64,000 bases of DNA from Rhytidiadelphus loreus (GCA_947034895.1 OX344762.1:88158981-88222980); one strand, 5' to 3'; positions 12,036-23,664 are shown, counted from the stretch's first letter. The notes: generated by a model not told the origin, from the sequence alone. Numbers and translations are program-made.

Positions 12036-13665
12036 TATCCTAGTAGTGCTTATTCATACAATATCCAAAAAAGAATTCTATGAGAATTTAGATTCTCGTT
12101 GTGGCTACTCAGTGAACAAGGTTTGACTAAAATTTTAAAGATCAATAATAGGAACCCTGTTCACATCTTTATTGAAATGAGTACACCCTTCAGATGCCAC
12201 CAATTTTTTTAAAAGACGGTGTATCAATACTTAAGGGTTTATAGGACATTGCCCATTAAGAAAACATGGAAGTATATACATAGGGTTCAACCGTAGAAAG
12301 TGGAAGTACTCTTGGTGGTGTTATGGCACGTCAAATGTTGTGCACATCCAATGGTGCATTTGGCATCAAATTTTGTGTATTGCAAGTCATAAGATTGGAT
12401 ACATAGTTTTTGCATTACGTAACCACTAAAGGACCAATTGAAACAACATTTTTTTGGCAACATAGAAATTTTAGATGGCTCACTAAAATGGGAATTTTCA
12501 TTTTTTTTTATAAATTTTCACACAACATGTGGGCAAGGAGTAGCTTTAAGGCACAACAATTTTCATAGCTTTTGACTAAATGTTTAAAAAGTTATTGTAT
12601 GATATGTAATTTTTTCTCAACCCAGGTAGCTCAGGCAAATGGTACAAAATCACTTTTTTAAGAAACATAATTTTTTAATTGGTTTTCTAGATTTATATAT
12701 AAACAGAGAAGCTTTGAATCATTCCATTTTAGTTAATGAGATGAAAGTTATGAGGAGTTTTTGTTTGCAGGCAATTATGGAATTTCTACACTAAAATAAA
12801 CTTTGAAGTTCTTTATTTAAGTGAATTTCAAATATTTTTGAAAAAATAAAATCATAGGATGTAGATTGTTTATTACAACATTACAACCATTGGGATTAGC
12901 ATTTTTCAATTCCATAACTAAATTTTTAACAATTCAATTAGTATTTCAAATCATTCTCTACTTCTTTCTACTTCCTATTTTTTTCAAGCATGAACATGAA
13001 ATGTTTTTTTTGGAAATTTTTTATATGTATTCCAAACTCAATTCTTTGACATATTATGGAGGGTTGCAAGTTTTAGGATGTAGACATTTTTGGATAAGTT
13101 CTATTTGAAAGATGAAATCTAACCATTTGGGAAGAGTCGAAAATACTTGCTTTTGAAATCCAAGCATCATGATCTTACAGTTCATAAGGTTTTTTATTCT
13201 GAAATTTTAGGAGAATGTACTCTAACAAGTTAATTAAAGGATCTTGCCATTGGATTTGTTAAAAAAATAAATATAGATGGAGAATTTAGCCATGCTTCAA
13301 AGAGTAGTATTTTGAGGTAGTTTTGGGCCTATAAACATGAAAGAGCTTTAGGGATTAATGACCTCATTATGTCCACAACTATACAAATACCACAACAAAA
13401 AATTGTAGTGAAACAAACTTGAGCTTGAAATTAGATATCCAAACCTTTCAAATGACACATCACAAACAAATATACAATTTTTTTATAAAAATTAGTTGAA
13501 TTCAAAGTTACCCAATAGTGTCTAGTAGATCTAGCACTTACTGGTTATATAATTATTAAAAGCGAAAATGAAGGGTTCAACATACATTTTTAAATTTATA
13601 ATAATTTCAACTTTTATAAAACCTATTTATTTTGATTTCATCTATTCACCTTAAGCATAAGTCTT
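12036..13665. repeat. Segmental repeat, partner of 3595-5530
   Basis: This copy is shorter than its partner. It lacks the ~290 bases found at about 4790-5095. It ends, as the partner does, around the words CTTAAGCATAAGTC or CTTAAACATAAGTC. No gene is visible. Confidence 0.65.
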
Positions 13666-13789
13666 TCACCTGGCTTTACAATCCATGTAAGGTTTGTTTG
13701 GGAAAGAGAAGACAAGTTTTTTCTACAAGTAATGTCGTAGGAGGTACAACAGCCTATCTCGTATATGTAAATTAGGATTTGTAGGACTC

Positions 13790-14340
13790 AACCGCTCATA
13801 GACAAGTCAAATTAAAACAAAAATTGTTTTCGGAGTGTAATTTTAGACCTCATTTAGGCGTAGTAGAATAACTTTTTCCAAAAACCTTTGAACTAAGTAA
13901 TTGTGTATAATCAATCCAATTTTTAGAAAGTCGTTTGTGATTTTGAGCCTCCAACAAATAGTTATGGACTAAGTTCAAAGAGAGATTGGAAGGGACATTT
14001 ACTCTAGCTAACATTTTCAAAACTCTTCTCTAAATTTTGTCCATAAATTTTTTTTGGAAGCTCAAAATTGCAAAAAAGAATTTGGAGTTGAAAGTTAGAC
14101 TGATTTTAAACATTTATTTAGTTCAATTTTTTTTTAAATTTGTATTCTATTATACCTAAACAAGGTCTAAAATTACACTTTGAACACAAATCCTACATTA
14201 TGATGATAAGCAATCAAGTTCTCATCTTCAAATTATCCCATACCATTTTAAGATTGATGAAGGACAATTGATTTCATTATAAAATGACCTCTCTATCCAT
14301 AGATCTCACTAACTGTCAATGAAATACTTCCTTTGTTCTG
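13790..14340. repeat. Long foldback repeat, family member 1
   Basis: The left part (about 13826-13905) is the reverse complement of the right part (about 14119-14193). One example is GTGTAATTTTAGACCT against AGGTCTAAAATTACAC. A matching element lies at 41575-42160 with the same order of landmarks. It is probably a non-autonomous foldback or MITE element. No coding sequence is visible. Confidence 0.6.
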
Positions 14341-15419
14341 CTGTCAAAATTTTTTTTGATGATAGATGGTTAAGTGATGGATTGGAATTTGACTCAAAAA
14401 TATTAAATCTTCAACATTAGTTGACTATAATTTCCTTAATTTTGGATCCTCTAATCATTAATTTCCAAAAGAATTCAACTTCATATTTTTGTATTATTCG
14501 TAGTATTTTTTGCCAAAACTCCTATCAATCTACTTGAGTAGATACAATATATTAATGGTTTAGAGTGAAGGCTTATACACCCCTCTAGCACTAATTCATG
14601 TACTTATTTCAAGAGTAGAAGGTCCAAATTCAAATAAATTAATACCAATTTTATGATCTTCAATAAGCAAAACATGCAAATTGTATTTGCACATATCGTA
14701 ATATGCAACAGTTTGTGCATATATTGTTGTCCATTGGTATATTTTAAGCATATTACTAGGAGATATTGTGGTACTAGGAGATCTTTTATTTATTGAAATG
14801 CAATGATTTTTGTAATATTTCATGTAATGCAAGATTTCTAACATCCATCTAGTTGTATGAAGTTCTTAATTTGAATGGATTTCATGCTTCTCAAAATTGC
14901 ATGAATAGAGTGGCCATTTTGTACTTCCAAATCTAAAGGATTAAGTTGTTGTTAAATTGAGGTAATTGTACCTAATTGCAACCTATTTTCAAAACCATCC
15001 CATCTAGATTCTTGCCAAAAATGTATCATCTCCATACATGAGAGTATTAGATCAATTTTATGTGTACCTATTTGTAGCGCATTGAAAATTCATAATTTAT
15101 TCATATGGATTCTAAAAATTGCATTCAAAGGGAATCTAAAATTTTGTTGACTACAACAAAATCCAACAATAAGATTAATAATTCCTTATTAATTGAACCT
15201 TGTTCAAATCTTTGTTCAAAAAATATAAGGTATTGTTGCCTTAAAGGGTTCATGGTGTTGTTGCCTAAAAAGATTATGGTGTTGTTACATTACACTCAAT
15301 TCTATACACGTACTAACTTTGAAAACCAAGGTTGTCACATTGAGAAGGTTGTTTGTCTAGATAGTTTGATGTGACAACCTTGAGGTTATCATATCATTTG
15401 GATTCTCTAATTTGTTTGC
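14341..15419. other. AT-rich intergenic, no gene seen
   Basis: Only short frames with AT-driven composition are present. GTTGTTGCCTTAAAGGGTT and GTTGTTGCCTAAAAAG near 15230-15270 are a small local duplication. Confidence 0.45.
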
Positions 15420-16080
15420 CCAACAAACATGTATAATGACCTTGAATGCATTCTGGTTGGCTAGTTTAGCCACTTTTGATCATGAGTGCATGGTGACATT
15501 GCACTTTTGTCACAATGCACTCAAAATTTTAATTAATTAATTAAATTCTTTTTTAACTTGCCTCCAAACCCCCATCCTGGGTTAAGAAAATTATTATTAT
15601 TTAAAATTTATTTCTTAATTCTTCATCCCCCTCCCTCCTTGTAATTTTTTGAACGAGGTTAACATGACAAACAATATGGGACAATGAAAATCCCATATCC
15701 CGTATCTATATATCGTATCCGTATCCGTATTCACACCCGTATTTGTTTTGTATTGTACCATATTCCAATATCAAGTGTTTGTATCCATATTTTGGTTCCG
15801 TATCCATATCCACATCCGTATTTGTATTTGTATTGTACCATATTCCAATATCAAGTATTTGTATCCATATTTTGGTACCATATCCGTATCCATATTTTGG
15901 TTTTGTATCTGTATTTGGATTTGAATGGATGGTTCAAATTAAATCTCAAAGATCAATGACTTGAGAAATTTTGAGAAATCAATGGCATTCTGGAGGGGGA
16001 AGCATTTTATAAAAAAATCAATGGCTTTTAAATTTTTTGGGAGAGGGGGGGAGCAACTAATACAAACCAAGGTGGGTAGC
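15420..16080. repeat. Dispersed repeat, partner of 32560-33230
   Basis: The ordered shared landmarks are a TCACAATG...AATTAATTAATT block, a CGGGACAATGAAAAT-like block, a run of GTATCCGTATTTG-type words, and a block ending in GAGGGGGGGAGCAACTAATAC or GAGGGGGCAACTAATAC. Inside it, 15737-15894 is a 79-bp unit repeated twice in tandem (CCGTATTTG... to ...CATATTTTGGT). Confidence 0.6.
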
Positions 16081-17080
16081 CTATTTTCACTAGATAGTGA
16101 CCCTAACATGCCGAATGTAATAGCCTTGCCAAAAACAGCTAGTTGGAGGTACAATGTGCAATACTTCTACTTTGGAGGGACACTTAAGACTAAAAGTGTC
16201 CTTTGTATGGTCAAACAATTTTTTTGCATATTGAAGGATGAATGGTTTTCATCTAGTTTTTTGTGTGCAACTTTATTAATGTTATATCCACATCATTGAA
16301 TTAAGTTCAAGTAAAAAATTATTTATTTAATAGGAGACAATTTATCAAAAGAATGGTAAACTTCTATAGCGTACTATTTCAATACTAATTTTGATGAGTA
16401 CTTTCCCTTAAAACTTGATTTTGACATTTAACTTGATTTTTTACTTTCAAATAAACGCTAACAAAATCAATAAAGTTTTGAAGTATAGTTTTTATTCCAC
16501 TTCAAAGATTTGAAAATTCCTAAAAGTGAGTAGTTTATTAGGGCTTGAAGTTAAAGATCTATAACTATGTTTCAAAATATATAGTGACACAAAAATCTTC
16601 TTGACATTATAGGTTTAATTCTATAATGTGCTTTTGTTCTAAAATTTTCATATTCATTAAGCTTGTTTGTATTTGATTAAAAAATTTATCACTTTATCTT
16701 CAAATTTTTTTATGACATATGTTAGTTGGCTGATTTCATCTCTAAAAAATAAAAATATTTTTTTTGCTTATAAACAATGTAGAAATGGAAGATATATACA
16801 TTAGCAAAATTTGAAGTTTGACTATAATCCTCCAATGGTTATTCTTAGAAATTCCTAGTAGCCCCAAAGTGGTTCATGAATGGTCAAACAATTCACTCTT
16901 ATTGAAAAAAGATGATATTCATCCAATTTATTTATGAAGAGTTCTTAGAGTGGGTTGTTATCACTAGGTGTTGAATTGTTCCTCAGTGGGAAACTATTGA
17001 ATTTCCTAGGGATGCTATTACAAAATCCATGGATCACAAAAATGCCTTTGTAGTGTATTTGGCAATTCCTACCTCCTTTA
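16081..17080. other. AT-rich intergenic with an internal paralogue
   Basis: No gene is supported. From about 16720 onward the sequence parallels 24530-24900 (shared GATTTCATCTCT, GAAGATATAT and CAATTCCTACCTCCTTTA). This gives an empty-site comparison for the element inserted at 17081. Confidence 0.55.
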
Positions 17081-17477
17081 GAGCATCCCCACTAGTGGCT
17101 TCTCTATCTTCATCTCCATTGAGATGAAGGGTAGCAAAGATGGGGATAGGAAACGCAAGCATCCACTAGTTCTTCCCTAAATTTTCAACTTATTGCTAAA
17201 TAGAGGTAGGGAGAAGTCAAAACGAAACTATAGAAATAGTAACAAAGCCAAATGAATAATACTCCGACAAATGAATGAAGCACAACTCATGTTGGAAGGG
17301 TGAAAAGAGGTTTAGGAATTACTCCATTTGAGTTCCCTAACCATCATTCCGTATGGGGAATTTGGAACCCCCTTTCCCAAAAAATTTAGGGGTAGGAAAT
17401 GTTGGTGGGGTTTTTCTTTCCTATCTAGATGAAATTCATCTGGATAGAGATATAGGAGCTCCCTAGTGAGAATGCTC
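17081..17477. mobile_element. Tourist-like MITE with TTA target duplication
   Basis: Inverted ends GAGCATCCCCACTAG and CTAGTGAGAATGCTC are flanked on both sides by TTA (17078-17080 and 17478-17480). The element is 397 bp with no ORF. The paralogous tract at about 24895-24920 reads CTCCTTTATTC with no insert, which is an empty site. A TTA duplication and a GAGCATC-type terminus fit the PIF/Harbinger (Tourist) class. Confidence 0.8.
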
Positions 17478-17864
17478 TTATTTTTTTATCTAGATTTCAA
17501 CCATTAAAATGTTTTGTTTTGAATTTGAGCCCAACTAATATTATTTTTGTTCAAATGAGTTATTCTCCAAAAGGCTAATCAACACAAATTAAGCAATTAT
17601 AGTATGACTCTAGATAACTAAAGAAGAAAAAATTTCCTTAAAAGAGTTGGGAATAGGTTTGGTTTCCTTTAGAGCATGCCCACTAGTCTAACATAACGGA
17701 TGACTTGTTGAATAGGGCCTACAAAACCGCCCCACCCACTGCCATAATGGATGACTTGTTTAGCGGATGGGCTTGCTAATGGTCCATGGCTTACGAATAG
17801 GGGTCGTTTTGCCAGCCAGAACTTGGCTTATGTGCGGCTTTCAAAGGGGCGGGCTGATAGCTTA
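17478..17864. other. Intergenic with fragment of a MITE related to 19229-19634
   Basis: AGAGCATGCCCACTAG begins at about 17673 and is followed by GGATGACTTGTT. The element at 19229 shares AGAGCATCCC and GGATGACTTGTT. The right end is missing, and the CACTA element begins at 17865, so this copy may have been interrupted or truncated by it. Confidence 0.4.
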
Positions 17865-19034
17865 CACTAGAAGAAACCCGTGTTTTTAGTGGTGTTTTTA
17901 AAGATGTGAAAGTATGTTTTTTTCAATTAAAGGTATGTCATCTCTAATGTCACCTAAAATCCGTTGTAGGCGGCATTTCCACAAACGGCTAAAATCTACT
18001 ATAACATGCCCTAATGTCTACATGTTTCATGAAAACGGTTGTTGATACCTCGTGTTTTCACTCTCCAAATGCTTGCCATGTAGATGCCACATGGCAGCCA
18101 CATCATTTTTTTTTGTTCGGGCAATGTCTTTTTTTATTAATAAAAAAATCATCGTCATAATACAATATGTGATGTGCCTCACTAAAAAACAAAATGGCAT
18201 TAATTGTATGAAATAATTATTTACAAAATAATATAATTTTTTAAAAATTCCAAAAAAAATGAACAAGAAAAATTGTCAAAATCACCAAGAATTTACTATC
18301 TACTCAAGAATTTTTAATGGCAAAGTTAAGTAACTATTTCATTGGCATTTATTGAGAATGAAGGGTGGGAAGTCCCTTTTATACTAAAATTCATCATCCA
18401 TTCATGACAAAGGATATGGGACAATTCACAAATGAGAACTTGACTACATTGTATGTGGATGTTGTTTTAAACACGAGGATGTTTTCTTCGACATCTACAT
18501 GTTATTTCCGACATCTAGAGGTTGTTTTAAACATGTGGATGCTTATTTAGACATTCAATTTTGAAAAAAAATTTGTTTTACATATCCCATATGGTTTGTC
18601 TTACTTCCTACCACCCCACTTGTATAAAGAGATTCTTTTTTCATCCATAGTATACATCCATCAATTTTCTTTTTTTTTCAAAGCATGCCACATGGCTACC
18701 CTTTCCCAATTTTTTTCACATCCGGTCAGTATTTTACATTAGCCTACAATAACTTACAAAAATTTACCCAAGTAAATCCAAAAACCCTAGTCGATGCGGT
18801 ACTTCCATGTTTTTTGGAACGTTCTAGTAAGCATCACCATGTTTTATTTGATGTTAAAAAAAACATACATGTCCCTTGTCTCATCTACCTGTTTTTGTTC
18901 TAACGTCCCCATGTCTTTTCCAACATTAGCAAAAATTTGCCTCCCATAGGCTTAGAATTTGTGACACATTGATGTCAATGAAAACATGACCCATTTCTTC
19001 ATAACACCATAGAAAACACAGGTTTCTTATAGTG
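17865..19034. mobile_element. Non-autonomous CACTA element
   Basis: The left end is CACTAGAAGAAACCCGTG and the right end is CACAGGTTTCTTATAGTG. These are inverted repeats with the diagnostic CACTA/TAGTG termini. TTA occurs immediately outside both ends (17862-17864 and 19035-19037), matching the 3-bp target duplication of CMC/EnSpm elements. At 1,170 bp and with no transposase-like frame, it cannot move by itself. Confidence 0.85.
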
Positions 19035-19228
19035 TTAATCCAAAAAAAAAAAGTGCCTGAATCTTCATTGATGCAGTGTTGGGCATGGATCGTAGTTGGT
19101 GCAACATGCAAATGAGCCGCGCATTGGCCAATGCAAGAATCTCCACCCAAAAAATGGAGAGTGTAGATATTAAAAGGGGCCCGGATTGGCAATTTCAATG
19201 TAGGAGCAATTTTTACTAACTTATGCTA

Positions 19229-19634
19229 AGAGCATCCCTCCCGTCCTCCAAAATGGATGACTTGTTAAGAGAGGCCTCCAAAACTTATGACTAGCTTGGT
19301 AGTTTGGCTTGAAAACAACTCCTGGCTTGCAAATGGAGTAATTTTGCTTACCACTCCACAGCCTACAAAACAACAAAAGACAAATTGAAATCCACTTTCC
19401 GTATTGTTTGTATGTGCTCCATGGCAAGTTCTTTTCACCTCCACACATTGCCTTTCACCTTCGGCCCACACATTGTTTACTCTTTTGTTTCAATTTTTAC
19501 CTACATGTCATTCTAGGTTGGACTCTTAAGAGGTTATGGGTGGGTCCAGTAAAATCCAACTTGCAAAATGGATGGCCCCCTATTTTTGCAAGCCAAATCA
19601 CCACCCGAAAATGACAGACGGGTGGTGATGCTCT
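19229..19634. mobile_element. MITE just upstream of gene-unit copy 2
   Basis: Inverted ends AGAGCATCCCTCCCGTC and GACGGGTGGTGATGCTCT are flanked by TA. It is about 406 bp with no coding sequence. It ends about 30 nt before the region that opens unit copy 2, so it could influence that copy's promoter. Confidence 0.7.
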
Positions 19635-19665
19635 TAGTTACTTTAGTTGCAGAATGGACGCATAC

Positions 19666-20901
19666 ACAGAGAGAGGAAATTCAAGGTTTGAAAAAGTGGT
19701 CGTTTTAGGGTTCAGAGCTGGTTTCTATACCTTCCAAGATTCCCTGTGCTAGGGTTTGCACCGTCTCCTCGACTGCAAGCGAGCGATCTCCTTGCCATCC
19801 TCCGCCCCTAGTTTCAAACTGCGACTGGTGGAGTGCGTTACCGCAGGACCCTGAGCCAGGTTCGTCAACTCTCGATTCAGCTTCTCCCCCTCTGGATCTA
19901 GCTTGTTATCTCTTTTGATTTCGGTTAAACAAGCAGACAATCGAGCTTGAAATCTCTTGTGTTATTCAGTCCTCTATGCTCGTACCTGGTAGCCTCCAAT
20001 ATAGCTCAAGGACGTTGCATGCATCTGACTCATCGCAAGCTTCAGAACGTGAAAATTTGGCCCAGGGTTTCAGTTTGCTTGTCGTTTGCCGAGGTTAGAC
20101 CTTATTATGAAATGAGAATCCAGTTTTCGAGTGTAAGGACAAATATTTAGTTGATGGTTGACAACTTAGCTCGGTTGCCGTTTTTGAGTCCTTTCCAACA
20201 CTGGAATTGGATTTTTTTGGCGGGTATTTGTCGGATTTTGGTAGAGGATTCCTGTGCTTAATTTTTTTAATTATTTGGATGCAATTCGAATAAGATAGTA
20301 GTTGTCGAAGTTTGAATGAGTGGGGTTCTAGTCACGACCCTCACTTTCCTTGGACCATGTATGTTGCATCAACAATGTATCTCATGGAATCTCCTTTGAC
20401 TGTAACAGAGCGTTGGGGTGTCTACTTTCGTATGAGTCACTTGTTTTGATAACATTTGCGTTTGTGAAGGGCGGCTTTTTAACCCCCGGGTAATGGCCAA
20501 ATGAATCATTTGCAGAGGCTTGCGAGTATTGTATTGGTATTGGTAACGTATATTGATATCAAAGTTGAGAGTTCAAGCAAAAGGGTTGAATATGTCAGCG
20601 CTTATGTTTTTCTGACTAGCTCCGATTTGCACGATGGTTTTATTCCAAATTTCTGTTCGTTGACCCTGTTCTCAATTGGTGGCATGCCTCTGGTACTGAA
20701 GAATGGTATGAACCCTCAACTGTTATTTCTAGTTGATTTAAGGGCCGTGCTTGAATTTTCCTTTTAACAGATGTCGTCAACATCCAAGTTTGGATCCTGC
20801 CAAGACGCTTAGAGAGCGGCCACAGCAATTAATATTCACATCGAAGTGCTACATGTAACCGGCCTTGGCGGCTCCAAGTATGTGCCCGTGTAAGAGCAGA
20901 A
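19666..20901 (+). promoter_or_regulatory. Long leader of gene-unit copy 2
   Basis: It is homologous to the copy 1 leader along its length. An acceptor-like TTTTAACAG precedes a 14-codon upstream ORF (20771-20812). A second upstream ORF (20880-20915) overlaps the main ATG at 20902 in another frame. The two small ORFs suggest translational control. Confidence 0.5.
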
Positions 20902-21774
20902 ATGTCTGTTACTGAGTACATTGACAAGCGTTGGGAACTTGTTGGCAACAAACGCAGAGATGCAAACGCAAACGATGTAGAGAAGAAACGATTTGCTTAC
21001 CGTATATTTAGGGAGGAATTTGAAAAATACAAGAAACTCGAAGATGCCAAGAAATCGGAAATAAAGGATAATTGGACCGAGATATATCAGCTGATCGGAC
21101 TTGACAACGTGTTCCAAGGGGTGTGGTTCCAAGGTGTTACCCAACTAGCAGTGCAGCAAGGTTGCCGCTTCTCCGCGATTCCTGTCACTCTTTCAGCTCT
21201 TGTGTCTTCCGCCACCATTGTGGGAGTTTATTTGAAGATATCAAAGGTGCGGGACCTTGAACAAAGTTTACGCAAGGACCGACTTCATTCCAAGGTATTA
21301 GTACTTCCTTCGTGGCAAGGAGTTGAAGATAACTTCTGTAGTGCCATGTAACTTCGAATTGCAGGTTCTAACGAAAACCCAATTATATCATATGTGTGAC
21401 TCATTACTGTGCTTGTACTTTGTTATGCAATGTATCCTAAACCAGTATCCGTGGGTTATCATGTGGCCCCTTTTGTATGATGTTATTAGTGGAATTTATA
21501 CTTTCTCAACGTATCGTTTGTCTCATCGTGCCAATTTGGATTTTTTCAGGTTCTGCAATCCTTCATCAGTGCATGTGAGCGTCACGGCGTAAACATTGAC
21601 TTCGTTGCAACTGAAGCTGCGGCTGCAAGGTCTAATCTGTGGATGCGCGTCGAGTCTGACAGAGAGTCGTCGGTATCTAGAAAACAAAGGATTCTTCTGT
21701 TGGTGTCATTGACCATCGCCTCAATTCTCTTTGTCTGGTTGTTTCATTCGATCATGTGTGACGAATACGTCTGA
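20902..21774 (+). CDS. Two-exon membrane protein, copy 2 (intact)
   Basis: Exon 1 (20902-21294, 131 codons) and exon 2 (21550-21774) join in phase 0 at CCAAG|GTATTA and TTTTTTCAG|GTTCTG to give 205 residues. Residues 1-60 are charged and helical (EKKRFAYRIFREEF). A hydrophobic stretch with FQGVWFQGVTQLA spans about 66-84, a membrane helix spans about 91-112, and a basic-acidic linker follows. Exon 2 starts with VLQSFISACERHG, and a C-terminal membrane helix at about 178-199 is followed by a short tail with Cys. The order, an FQGV motif then a helix, a charged loop and a last helix ending near Cys, matches plant membrane proteins of unknown function that I recall from mosses, lycophytes and conifers. 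The start is the only ATG that fits and has A at -3. Keeping the 255-nt intron would end the frame soon after the donor. It is one of two intact copies. Confidence 0.75.
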
Positions 21775-22273
21775 GCAGCTTGGCTGAAGAATTCTGGTAA
21801 GGGTTGCAAGTACCCTATTATTGCCAAGTTTCTCTGATTATCCGCTTAATTGAACTTTACGAAACGAATGTGAAGTTGAACCCCTGAGTGCTCCGACGTC
21901 CGTCCATAATGTGGATGATGAACGGAGTGCTTCAAGCGAATGCTTTGTCGGAAGACCTTCTCCTTCATCCAAGCAGTTCTTGAATCTTTGAAGGATGACC
22001 TTTCTTTATAACCTAGTCAATGAACTTGATGAAAAGAATATATTTGTACAAAGATATAATAAAAATGTGCTCAAATTCGAAAAGGATTCATTTGTTAGAA
22101 GGTTAATCTATCTCCCATTATGAGAGATATTAGTATATCTATGTCAATCCAAGTATTTTCGTAGAACACCTAGACATAAGACGTTGTAATACTTAGTTCA
22201 GCTCCCATGGGGAGAAGACTGAATTCTGATATACCGTATGTGGCTTTGTTTTCAGGTAAAGCCATCCTACACA

Positions 22274-22687
22274 ATGGTAACAGTAAAAGTTATCAACTCA
22301 CCTGGATTTGGGGTGACTGTAAAAGTTGGAAATCATCGTTGTGATCGAGAATATGTGATCGATAGTCCTGGAGCTAAGTTGGCTACTGGAGTTGACTGGG
22401 CTAAGAAAGGTGGAGGTGAATATAAGTTAGAGGTGAATATGAATGCCACATATCGAGAATACTTATCTGCTGCTGCTGACCTACCAAGGGGGTTCTTCGT
22501 TTGGAGCGATGACGTCTGGAGCGATGACGTTTGGAGCGATGACGTTTGGAGCGATGACGTGGTGAATGAAGCCTCGCTTGATGACAAGAAGGGGGTTACA
22601 GAGGCGGGATCAAAGTGCCGATATAATCGGCAAAAACGACGGTTAAGAACGCCCGGTGAAGGCAGAAGAACATGCGGAGAAGGCTGA
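22274..22687 (+). CDS. Small NATYREY protein with WSDDV repeats, copy 2
   Basis: The second ORF of unit copy 2 encodes 137 residues. It starts 19 nt after the conserved acceptor TTGTTTTCAG. It is the most divergent copy. The EGNAG motif is replaced by VGNHRCDRE, but the NMNATYREYL core (near residues 56-65) and the VVNEASLDDKKGV segment are retained. Between them lies an in-frame array of four WSDDV units (22499-22558) where the other copies have a single acidic IDEC or SDDC motif. The C-terminus is basic (RQKRRLRTP). Homology with the other copies ends in the 3' UTR at 22770, so the usual poly(A) signal is missing and expression is uncertain. Confidence 0.65.
   Translation: MVTVKVINSPGFGVTVKVGNHRCDREYVIDSPGAKLATGVDWAKKGGGEYKLEVNMNATYREYLSAAADLPRGFFVWSDDVWSDDVWSDDVWSDDVVNEASLDDKKGVTEAGSKCRYNRQKRRLRTPGEGRRTCGEG
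22499..22558 (+). repeat. 15-bp in-frame tandem repeat, 4 units
   Basis: GTTTGGAGCGATGAC is repeated four times with one C/T difference in the second unit. It encodes VWSDD four times inside the small-protein ORF of copy 2. Confidence 0.95.
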
Positions 22688-22770
22688 TTATCGTAATATT
22701 AATTTCGGTATTTGTATCTATTTTACACATATTATATGTTTACATGTATTTCTTATATATGTTTCCTTAT

Positions 22771-23150
22771 GAGGCTGGTTTATACTTGGGACGGATTGAA
22801 GGTTGGCCGGACTCTTAAGTCTTGAAGGCAGCCGTCTTGAAGGCAACCGGAACTCTACCCCGTTGGGTTAGAAACTTAGGGGAGCAATTCGGATTTGGGT
22901 GGCCGGGTTTCTCATCTCCGGGCTTGGATTGGGCTCCTCCATTGGGCTCCTCCAACTCTGTACCTATCTTTACCGTTTATAAAGAGAATTTTTTATTTTT
23001 ATTTTTTAAAAGCTTCATCTTTGGTTTCATTTATCTCTGTTTGTGCGAATTCTTCATTATTCTGGGGTCATCAGCTGTGGATTTGGGTTATAGTGATGCT
23101 GCATAACAGATTTCTGTTTTATACATTTTTTTATTTTAAAAGTAGTAAAA
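22771..23150. other. Unrelated sequence replacing the 3' end of copy 2
   Basis: Homology with copies 1 and 3 stops after TTTCCTTAT at 22770. The following ~335 bases are GC-richer, contain a local duplication of TTGGGCTCCTCCA (about 22928-22955), and lead into the plastid-derived segment. The reading frames here look accidental. Confidence 0.5.
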
Positions 23151-23191
23151 TACATTAAAAAAATAACAAATATTTTTTACTGAAAAAAACA

Positions 23192-23267
23192 GCATCCATA
23201 GGTGGACGGTCAAAGCTGACCCAACTCATAATTGGAGAATTTGTAGGTTCAACTCCTGTTGGATGCA
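23192..23267 (+). pseudogene. trnI-CAU: Plastid-derived tRNA-Ile(CAU) copy
   Basis: A tRNA-like sequence has acceptor-stem halves GCATCCA and GGATGCA. Its anticodon arm CCAACTCATAATTGG carries CAT, and its T-arm contains GGTTCAACTCC. It closely follows plastid trnI-CAU as I remember it. The D-arm region (GGTGGACGGTCAAAGC) and some stems carry substitutions, so it is probably a decayed nuclear copy. It is followed after ~195 AT-rich bases by the start of rpl23, the order found in plastid genomes. Confidence 0.85.
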
Positions 23268-23461
23268 TTCATAAAATTATAATTTTAAAAATAAAAACAT
23301 GTAGATTATGAATAGTAAATAATAAATTAGTAATAAAAAGGAGAAGTATAAATAATATAATTTTCTTTTGTTACAATTAGTTGAATAGTAAAAGAAGATT
23401 TAATTTTAATTTTAATAAGAAATATAAAATAATTTTAGATAAAAGGGAGAAAAATGTAATA

Positions 23462-23572
23462 ATGAATGAAGTAAGATATCCATTATTTATAGAAAAAACA
23501 ATTTGTTTGTTAGAACAACATCAATATAATTTTGATGTTAATCAACTAAGATACAAATTTAAAATGGATTGA
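23462..23572 (+). pseudogene. rpl23: Plastid-derived rpl23 5' fragment
   Basis: A 36-codon frame begins MNEVRYPLFIEKTICLLEQ and continues HQYNFDVN. This matches the N-terminus of plastid ribosomal protein L23, which is normally about 90 residues. The match fades after FDVN and a TGA follows, so about two thirds of the gene is missing or scrambled. Position and orientation relative to the tRNA match the plastid trnI-rpl23 order, which shows that one plastid DNA piece was inserted. Confidence 0.85.
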
Positions 23573-23664
23573 AGCTTTTTTTTAATGTAAAAGGATAACC
23601 AAAACCAAATCTTCATGGTTCTAAGAAATCTACACTAAATAGTGAAATTAGGTTGCTTGAATAT

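Noticed and set aside
15684..15959. Tyr/Ile/Pro-rich ORF at 15.7 kb
   Set aside because: It is the translation of the 79-bp tandem and of GTATCC-type short repeats, and all frames look similar.
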